A program made the position numbers and the translations under genes. A stretch of DNA of 7,761 nucleotides from Clostridiales bacterium UBA3259 (lineage in GTDB: Bacteria; Bacillota_A; Clostridia; Oscillospirales; Oscillospiraceae). The notes below the pieces were generated by a model that saw only the letters and a program-made list of their open reading frames with translations, had not been told where the DNA came from and searched no databases. Below are positions 1 to 7,200 of this stretch, in pieces (position 1 is the first letter of the stretch; each line of letters begins with the position of its first letter). The stretch lies in the NCBI GenBank assembly GCA_002362625.1, contig DEUP01000042.1:1-7761 (forward strand), read 5' to 3'.

Positions 1-77
1 GATTAGACTGTGATGAGTTTCTATAATGCAGGCAAAATGGAGATATCGATCGTATTCGTATAAGGATACTATTTTCC

Positions 78-545
78 TTACATATCCAAAGCAGCAGAAG
101 AATCTCCACAGTTCTTCTCGGGATTCACCAGAGAGATTACCTGCCTGTGCTGACTTTTGGCTGCTTTCACCCACTGTGCCGCTCCGCCCCAAGAGTGGGT
201 AATATATGCAACTACATAATCTGCCCGGCGAATCATCCATCTGTTTCTCCACGAAATTGCATAACGTGGATGAACCTTTTCAATTCCTTCTGGAAGCATT
301 GTATCTGTAAAATCGTCCAGTTCACCGTGAGGCATGTATGCCAGAACAACGGCGTAGGAAATATGGGAATACCTTGCTGTGATTTTACGCAGCACACGGC
401 GTACATACGCATCGAATTGTCCCTGGTTTCCAACATAAAACATTTCAACATTATGGTCATTTATTAATTCCATAATGACTGCTTCCAATAGAGGAATGAT
501 TGTCGAAGGACAGTCCTTGTGTCCGAAAAAAGTGCATGCTTTCAT
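78..545 (-). CDS. SLOG-fold protein, short stand-alone type
   Basis: This is a 155-residue cytosolic protein of the SLOG (Rossmann-like) superfamily, in the class found widely in Firmicutes as 'hypothetical' proteins. It begins MKACTFFGHKDCP, with the first glycine loop at G8-H9. A conserved YVGNQGQFD segment follows at about 37-45, then VVLAYMPHGE at about 66-75, and a second glycine loop HSWGGAA at about 117-123 before the last beta strand (QVISLV). SLOG domains are known to bind nucleotides or nucleotide-derived ligands, and some cleave them; the ligand here is unknown. I chose the ATG at 545 because AGGTGG lies 5 nt upstream and family members start this way; an in-frame GTG at 554 would add three residues but has no well-spaced site. 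It is divergent from an XRE-type HTH gene and its ribosome binding site lies inside operator-like site O1, so it is probably repressed by that protein. No clear terminator follows; positions 1-77 hold nothing I can identify. Confidence 0.85.
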   Translation of the reverse strand: MKACTFFGHKDCPSTIIPLLEAVIMELINDHNVEMFYVGNQGQFDAYVRRVLRKITARYSHISYAVVLAYMPHGELDDFTDTMLPEGIEKVHPRYAISWRNRWMIRRADYVVAYITHSWGGAAQWVKAAKSQHRQVISLVNPEKNCGDSSAALDM

Positions 546-546
546 A

Positions 547-566
547 TAGTCCACCTACCTGTACTA
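547..566. promoter_or_regulatory. Operator-like quasi-palindrome O1
   Basis: The plus strand reads TAGTCCA-CCTACC-TGTACTA, a dyad of the form TAGTNCA-N6-TGNACTA. It lies immediately upstream of the SLOG start codon and includes that gene's ribosome binding site. The same sequence in inverted orientation recurs at 592-611. Binding by the adjacent HTH protein is an inference from position and symmetry. Confidence 0.55.
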
Positions 567-574
567 TTGATGTT

Positions 575-603
575 ATCATAAAAAGTGTGATTAGTACAGG
601 TGC
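575..603 (-). promoter_or_regulatory. Possible SLOG gene promoter
   Basis: On the minus strand TATGAT (580-575) is a good -10 hexamer, about 30 nt upstream of the SLOG ATG. The region 17 bp further upstream (603-598, GCACCT) is a poor match to TTGACA and lies within operator-like site O2. If the -10 is right, transcription would start near 568, at the edge of O1. The call rests on one hexamer only. Confidence 0.35.
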
Positions 604-611
604 ATGGACTA
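592..611. promoter_or_regulatory. Operator-like quasi-palindrome O2
   Basis: The plus strand reads TAGTACA-GGTGCA-TGGACTA, matching the O1 consensus TAGTNCA-N6-TGNACTA. The dyad centres of O1 and O2 are 45 bp apart. Taken as 21-bp arms (546-566 and 592-612), the two sites form an inverted repeat with 18 of 21 positions matching around a 25-nt spacer. O2 overlaps the -35 regions expected for both divergent promoters, which fits autorepression by the HTH protein. Confidence 0.55.
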
Positions 612-636
612 TTTTTTATTACCCCGCGCCTATAAT
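608..636 (+). promoter_or_regulatory. Promoter of the HTH gene
   Basis: A perfect TATAAT -10 box lies at 631-636, 32 nt before the HTH start codon. At the usual 17-bp spacing the -35 region (608-613, ACTATT) is a poor match, and it overlaps the end of O2 by four bases. A strong -10 with a weak -35 next to an operator fits a regulated, autoregulated promoter. Confidence 0.5.
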
Positions 637-668
637 AAGCATAACATTGAGGCAAGGGTGGTGGCGGC

Positions 669-908
669 ATGAAACTGAATCAGGCAGTCAGTGAGCGGCT
701 TCAGCAACTCTTGACACAGCGGAATATGACTGGGTATCAGCTTTCTATGAGAAGCGGTGTGCCAAAGTCCACCATCGGGAATCTGTTAAATTGCCAGTAT
801 GATTCCATGAAGCTGCGAATCCTTCACGAACTGTGTCAGGGATTACAAATTGACCTTACCACCTTCTTCGATTCGACCTTGTTTGAAGAAGAAAATCTGG
901 AACCATAG
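669..908 (+). CDS. XRE/Cro-C1 family HTH transcriptional regulator
   Basis: This is a 79-residue DNA-binding protein that is essentially a single Cro/C1-type helix-turn-helix domain. Helix 1 is about residues 4-18. The HTH core is TGYQLSMRSGVPKSTIGNLL at 21-40, with the recognition helix around PKSTIGNLL. A conserved helix-4/5 segment (LRILHELCQGLQIDLTTFF) follows, then a short acidic tail. There is no sensor, peptidase or dimerisation domain, so any ligand response would have to come from a partner. The ATG at 669 is preceded by a weak purine-rich site (AAGGGTGG, 654-661). It is divergent from the SLOG gene and shares an intergenic region with two quasi-palindromes, so it most likely represses itself and the SLOG gene. 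A terminator follows the stop codon directly, so it is monocistronic. The family call is firm; the target is inferred. Confidence 0.93.
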   Translation: MKLNQAVSERLQQLLTQRNMTGYQLSMRSGVPKSTIGNLLNCQYDSMKLRILHELCQGLQIDLTTFFDSTLFEEENLEP

Positions 909-939
909 ATCTCCGGTACGCTTGCGCCGGAGATTTTTT
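909..939 (+). terminator. Rho-independent terminator of the HTH gene
   Basis: An 8-bp perfect stem, ATCTCCGG (909-916) with CCGGAGAT (927-934), is followed by a run of T through 939. It begins at the base after the TAG stop of the HTH gene. Confidence 0.85.
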
Positions 940-971
940 GCTGCCGGCCTTTGCGATGTCTCGGCGTTATA

Positions 972-997
972 GAAAAATACCGGCTCAAATGAGCCGG
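972..997 (-). terminator. Rho-independent terminator of the adhesin operon
   Basis: On the minus strand CCGGCTC and GAGCCGG (997-991 and 986-980) form a 7-bp GC-rich stem with a 4-nt ATTT loop. The sequence then reads TATTTTTC (979-972). It lies about 205 nt beyond the stop codon of the large minus-strand gene, leaving a long 3' untranslated region with two more hairpins. Confidence 0.7.
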
Positions 998-1028
998 CTG
1001 CTGATAGAAAGAATTCAAATTTTAAGTT

Positions 1029-1061
1029 GGAATGGGGCGGAGGGGAAGTCCGCCCCATTCC
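1029..1061. other. Perfect 13-bp hairpin in the convergent intergenic region
   Basis: GGAATGGGGCGGA (1029-1041) pairs with TCCGCCCCATTCC (1049-1061) without mismatch around a 7-nt loop. On the plus strand it is followed by TTTGCTT, a poor T-run; on the minus strand by AACTTAAAA. It may be a backup terminator or a transcript-end stabiliser. Confidence 0.55.
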
Positions 1062-1075
1062 TTTGCTTGGAATAT

Positions 1076-1098
1076 ATAACTCTCGGTGAGGGAGTTAT
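1076..1098. other. Weak hairpin in the convergent intergenic region
   Basis: ATAACTCTC (1076-1084) pairs with GGGAGTTAT (1090-1098), with one G-U pair and a 5-nt loop. No T-run follows on either strand. It lies in the presumed 3' untranslated region of the adhesin mRNA. The rest of 909-1203 holds no gene I can support. Confidence 0.35.
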
Positions 1099-1203
1099 CG
1101 GGTGTTAACGCGCTTTTTTCATCAAAGCACTGTCAGCCATGGCAGTAACGGCCAGGGCCGGAATGGGAGCTTGCCGTCAGGCACAGCGCCGGTGGGGCCG
1201 CGG

Positions 1204-4200
1204 CTATTTGCTGTATCTGCCCTTTTTCCTTTTGCTGATTACCAGGGCAGCCACCGCACCCAGGAAGCACAGGGCGGTTAAGCCAACCCAAAGCCCCAGC
1301 CTGGTTTCGTCGCCGGTTCTGGGTCCGGAGTCCCGGTTGGTTTTCCGGTTGGTAAACCGGGCATAGGCGGTTTTGTCCTCCCGGATTTCGCCGGTATCAC
1401 CGGTTTTCCTTACGGTGTAGCCCTCGTTGTCCCCTTCCTTGACGGTGTACTCCACACCCGCGGGAAGGCCCTCGGCGGTCTTTCTCTCCCCATGCTTCAG
1501 GGTGAACTCCGCCCGGCCATCCACAAAGGTCATTTCGCCGTATTTACCGTTGACGCTCTTGTCGCTGAGGGTGACCACGAAGGTGAAGGCCTTATTCTTA
1601 TCGGCGTTTAAGCCGGTAACGGTTTTGGTGACAGTGAGCTTGCCGGTTTTTGGTATCGTAATGCTGTTCTTTGTGTTCGTAAAGGCTGCAGTCTTACCCG
1701 CGGTGGTGATCTTCCCGGTTTCGCCGGTGGACGTGGTGGTATAGCCATCCTGGTTAGCCTCGGCCTCCACAACCGTATAGGCAGTATCAACCGGGAGGTT
1801 GGATGCCCGTTTGCTCTGGCCGTGCTTCAGGGTGAACTCCGCCTTGCCGCTCGCAAAGGTCATTTCCCCATAGGTTCCGGAAAGGGACTTGTCGTCCAGG
1901 GTTACGGTGAAGTGGAACTCCCTGGCTTGATCCCCGGCACTTCCCGCCACGGTTTTGGTGACGGTCAGGCTTCCCCGGGGGATGTCGCCCTTGTAATTGG
2001 TGAAGGACGCGCTTACGGTTTCCAGTCCCTTGATCTCCCCCGCAATGACGCCGGACATGGGGGATACCGTCCAACCGCTCTTCGGTGCCTCCGATACCTG
2101 CCATTTCGTGCCGTCGGGAAGACCCTGAACGGTCAGCGCCTCGTGATGCCTCAGAAAAAGGGTTCCTCCGTCGCTGATGTAACCGGCGCGCTGCTCGCCG
2201 TAATAATAGTACGCGCCTTCCAGCGGCGAGCCGTCGGCCTTTTTCAGCGACACCGTGAAGGTAAAGCCCCGGGTGTAATCCTCGTTGGTCAGATTCTCCC
2301 CGGTTACGACCTTGCTGATCCGCAGCCGACCGTTATTCTCCGTGACGGTCTTTTTGTTTGTAACGACAACGGTATTCTGCAGACTGAACAGGCTGGTCAG
2401 GTGTCTTCCCCGCAGATTGTCCCAGTTGGCGGTGTTGTTGCTGCCTTCATACAGATTGCTTTCCAGGGCGTCTGTATTCTGCTCCACCCGGGTCCGGAGG
2501 AAGCCCTCGTCCGTGGTAAAGAAGGGATAGATATTCTTGCCGCCGTCCTCATCGTGGAGGCCGTAGTCCACCACCGCGTTAAGGCCATAGTGCAGATTCA
2601 TGCTCCGGGGAACCTGAGTTCCCGCAAGCCGGTCATCCTGCCAGCCGTACAGATCGAATTTCCCGCTCTCCTGGGTCTGTGCGATGGCGGTGATGTCCCG
2701 CAGGGTGATGTTGACCATATCATCCGCCGCGTACTTCGTCATGGTCTGCATCAGCTTGCCAACGCCGGCCATCACGGTGACACCATCATCCTTGCTGCCC
2801 GCGTCGGCATAGACCGAATAAATGCCCACAACCACCGGGATCTCGGTATCGTTTTTCTCATAGCCCGTCGGCACGCTGGTTTCCTTCAGGATATACTGAT
2901 CCCCTATGTTTCCCCAGGTCACCTGGGCATAGCCGTCCGCTGCCGGCTGGTCGGGTCTGAAAATCAGCATGCCGTCCCGGCCGTTTACCGTGGCGGTGGT
3001 GCCTGTGACGGCTGTGCCGTCTCCCACATGGGTCAGGGTGAACTCTACGCCGTTGATGCCCCTGCCGTCCTCGTCCACCTTCTGCACCCGCAGTTCCCGG
3101 CGCTCGTTGGGAATGTAAATGCTGGAGCGGAACTCCCGCTGGAACTGGTCGGTATTCAGGAAGGAGAAATCGCGGTCACCGATATCGCCGCTGATAGTCA
3201 GCTGGTCTACAATCCCGTTGATCGCCGCCTCAGCAGACGCGCTGCTCGCGACTTTCTGGGACACATAGCGTTCCAGCGCGTCGTAAAGCTCCGCGGAGGT
3301 GCTTCCCGTAATGCCCAGCTTCCCAAGGGCCCTTGGCTCAATGACGCCGTAGACCATTTTCATGTCGCCGTTTACGTTGTTAAGCGCGTATCGATCCGAC
3401 CGGCCCGGAAGATCCTCCAGCAGGCCCTCCAGTCTTCCCGTGTTCTGATTGTACGTCAGCCGCCACTCCGGCCAGCGCTCATCACTGGCCTGATACAGCG
3501 CGGCCTTGAGCACCGCCCTGCGCCACTCCTCAGCCGTGCGGGCGGCCGGGACAACCGCTCCATACCCCTCCGTATTGCTGCCGTAAAGACAGTTCCACTT
3601 CTGGCTGCTGCTTTCAAACAGCATGGGTACGGCGACAATGATACCGTTCTTTTTACTGATTTGCTCTAACGGTGTATTGCTGGACGCGATATTTCCGGTG
3701 CCCTCGTCGAACTGGCCATAGGTCAGGTTGCCCGTCTCGTTGATGTTGGAGAAGAAGCTGGCATACGCGCCGGTCTCATAGCGGTTCGCCACCACCAGCA
3801 TGGAGGCGTCCGGATCATACCGCAGCACAATATTGTTGGGCAGGGATCGATAGCCGCCGGCGGTACGGGTTTCCTTCAGGATGTAGTAAAGGGTGCCATT
3901 GGCGTGATACCGATCCGTAAAGCTGAAGGGTGAGCCATCCGTTCTCTTGAAATCGGACTTTCCGTCTGTTTCGGTGGTCAGCCTTGCCAGCGGCCCGCCC
4001 GCCTCGGTGTAGTCGGCGGCATAGGGGCTGTCGCCGTTCTTGGGATCTGCCGCGTAAAGCTCGAAGGTCACGCCCGGCAGCGGATCGCCGTTCTGGTCTA
4101 CCTTTTTAATACTGTGGTACAGGGGCGGCTGGAGGTTAAAGCGCATCTGCAGGCTGGAATCGTAGTTGCCCCGTTCCAGATAGAACAGCTTCAAAGTGTG

Positions 4201-7200
4201 CTCGGTGCCGGTGCGGAAGATTGTCGCGCCGTTGCTGCTGGTTGCCCAGCCCCGGGCGTCCGCCTCAGTCTGCCCCAATGCGGCTACGAACTTTTCATAA
4301 AGGGAGGAGCGCTCATCGTTCTCCACGAAGCCTGGATTGTCAGGCAGTCCGCCGGTTCGCCAGCTCTGGCCGGTGATAATCTCGCCTGTATCGAAGTTGA
4401 TGGTGCCATACAGCTCGCTGTGAACGCCGCCCAGATCCAGCACCAGCACGTCGTCTATGAAAACCCAGACGTCGTCGTCTCCGGAGAACTGAAAGATCAT
4501 AGGCTGCTTGCCGGCAGAACCCATGTTCAGCTTGCCGTCCTCGGGCTGGGAGAATTTCACTTCCATGGTCATGCCCATGTAGTGATCCGCGAGAACGGCG
4601 TTATGCACGTTTGTGATGCTCTCGGAGCTGGAGAGAATATTGGTTGAGTTCCCATTCTTGTCCGCAGTCTGAATGCTGTCAAAAACCTTTGACGCGCTGT
4701 CAAACGGGAAGAAATTACCCAGACTCATGTCGCCATCGAATTTCTGAGTAGTTTCGTTCCAACCGGCATCCGTGCGCCATACGGCGGGGCCGTCGTAGAG
4801 GGTAAAGCTGTTGTTGCTACTGTTGTACTCCGCAAAGTTTTTCCGGGCGTCATAGTAATAGTAACCGTTGGTATCTACCTGGAACAGGTTCTTTACGTCT
4901 GTATGGGGTGTTTTGCCTCTGGCTGATACACCCGGGTTAAACAGGTAGCTCAGGGAAGCCCGCGCGCAGCTGCCGCTGAACGTACCATCGGGGCTTACAT
5001 ACAGGCCCCGACTATTTAAAAGCTTTTCAGAAAGGCCCCTGGCCTGATTCACACCGGCGTTTTCATATTCCGCATGATTCAGGTTGGCAACATCCATTAA
5101 AATGCCGTTATCCCTGTCATCGCTCTCGGTTCCGGTTGCACCTTCCAGTTCGTCACGCGCGTGTTCCAGATTGATGTAGGGATAACCATCCACCAGCGTG
5201 GACTTCACAATGCCCTTCATATTCGTGTGGTCCTTGCCCCAGGGGCGACCGGCGCCGGAGCCCTGGTTCCAGAAGCCCGCTTCCCGCATGGCACTGCCGC
5301 CGAAGAGCAGCAGCGCGTCGCTGTTGATGCCGCTACTGTATTTCTCAAATTTCGCGCCATCTGGCAGGACGTCGCTCCCCTTGGAATCCATGATTCCGGG
5401 GTCATAATCGAACAGGTTAACGGTTGTACCCGCCGGTGTGATGCCACGCACCACATGATCCGCAAGCTTATCATCAGCAGTAAGATCCCGTCTTTTCCCG
5501 GGATAAGTTGCCATCGTCTGCACGCCGCCGACATCCAGCCATACCTTCAGCTCAGGAGCCTCCTCCGCAAGCTGATATCCCTGTTCCACGGAGGCCGTCA
5601 GGGGGTAGAGGGTCCACTGGGCTTCACCGCCCGCCTGGGTATCGGAATCCGCCTCCTGGGGCAGCTCCGCCATGCCAAGCTTCTGAAGGTCTTCCGACCC
5701 GCTGATCACCACCGGATCTTCTTCCAGGCCGGAGAAATCCCATTCGATGCTCACATCGGCTTCTTCCCCGTCCTCCAACGTCCCGTGGATCCCGGCGGGA
5801 AGCATTTCCGTCAGCACGGCCTTCAGCTCCCGCAGGTTCTCCTCCCAGGCCTCTTCCTCGGACTGGCCGGGATCCGGTTCCCCCATATCATCGACAGACA
5901 TTGTCTGGGATCCGCTCAGCAGCTGATCCATGGTATTCAGGCTGAGGAACCAGTGTCCGTCAAGCTCTGTCAGCAAATCCTCAAAGCCTTCCCGTTCCAC
6001 CCATTCCCAGTCGGTGATGCACTTGACCTCCGGCTCGGTGAAGGTGAAGAAAACACTGGGAAGCAGCGTCTGATCAGGCGTGTTCTCCGGGGATTTCTCC
6101 CTGTCCACAGCCGCGTCAAACCGGGTCTCCCCCTCTTTTTGGAGGGCGGAACGTCCCCATTTGAGCACGACGGTGATCTCCCCGCCGTCCTGCCCGGGAA
6201 CGCGCAGCTCCCTCGGCAGCTCGGCGGTCAGCTTATCCTCCGTCCAATCTTCCTTCGGGCCGGGCAGGGTCAGATGCCACGCCCATTCCCGGATGCTGTC
6301 CTGTTCGCCAAAGGTGAAGAAAACGCAGGGAGACGGCACATCCTCCCCCAGCGGATACCCGCCTTCCAGAACCGCGTCAAACCGGCGGATCTCCCCGTCG
6401 CTGACATTCGTAAGGTTGAGGGCGGGCCATGTGAGGCTGATTTCCACCGATTCATTGTTTGACAGCGCGGCCTGCACCTTCTTGGGCAGCTGCCCCGCGA
6501 AGCCCTCCAGCAGAGCATTCTGCTCCTGCTCCGTCATACCCGCCAGGTTCCTGGCAGGCAGGTTCATGTACCACTCCCCGTTATATTCGGAGAGGGTTTC
6601 CTCCCCGTTCTTCCAGCACCAGCCGGTGATGGATACCGGTTCCGGCTCCTCGGGTTCTTCCGGCTGTGGCAGGGAGAGCATAACGCAGGGCATTCCAATT
6701 CCCTCGTTCAGGGTATAATCCCCCTCCCAGACAGCGTCCAGGCGATACCCACCTTCCGGCAAATCAGAAAGCATCCAACTAAGGGGAAGCGTCTCTTCCC
6801 TGCCGTCAGACAGGTTGGCAAGCACCTGCGTGGGAAGCAGCGGCTTCAGGGAATCCACCGTGGGCGTCTGGCCCTCGCCGCCAGTCACAGACAGCTTCCA
6901 CTGCCCGTTCTCTTCGGTCAGGCCGTGACCTTCAGGCCAGCTCCAGCCGGTGACGGAAACCGTTTCCGATTCCTGGGGCTGATCCGGAACCACCGGGTTG
7001 TCCGGAGCCGGGGTATCCGTATTATTCGAGTCGCTGCCAGTATCCGGGGTGTTCGTATTCCCCAAGTCACTGCCAGTATCCGGGGTGCTCGTATTCCCCA
7101 GGTCGCTGCCAGTGTCCGGGGTGTTCGTATTCCCCAGGTCGCTGCCAGTATCCGGGGTGCTCGTATTCCCCAGGTCGCTGCCAGTATCCGGGGTATTCGT

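Noticed and set aside
22..27. TATAAT near the left edge on the plus strand
   Set aside because: The -35 position would fall outside the window and no gene follows on that strand, so a promoter cannot be supported.
61..80. Hairpin TAAGGA/TCCTTA at the end of the SLOG gene
   Set aside because: The stem is only 6 bp, AT-rich, overlaps the stop codon and has no following T-run, so it is not convincing as a terminator.
552..554. GTG at 554 as the SLOG gene start
   Set aside because: The in-frame ATG at 545 has a better-placed AGGTGG and gives the usual MKACTFFGH start of this family.
1105..1140. Minus-strand mini-frame MADSALMKKAR after the adhesin stop
   Set aside because: It has only 11 codons and no ribosome binding site, and the surrounding frame has stops; it is most likely chance.
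1139..1366. 75-codon plus-strand frame over the adhesin 3' end
   Set aside because: It overlaps the sorting-signal coding region in antisense, has no ribosome binding site and no recognisable domain.
1822..3669. 615-codon open frame on the plus strand
   Set aside because: It lies wholly opposite the adhesin gene, has no ribosome binding site, and its translation shows no recognisable domain. The minus frame has a signal peptide, repeats and known domains, so this is an antisense shadow of GC-rich coding DNA.
5161..6462. 433-codon open frame on the plus strand
   Set aside because: It lies opposite the Ig-like and fibro-slime coding region, lacks start signals, and has a composition typical of antisense translation.
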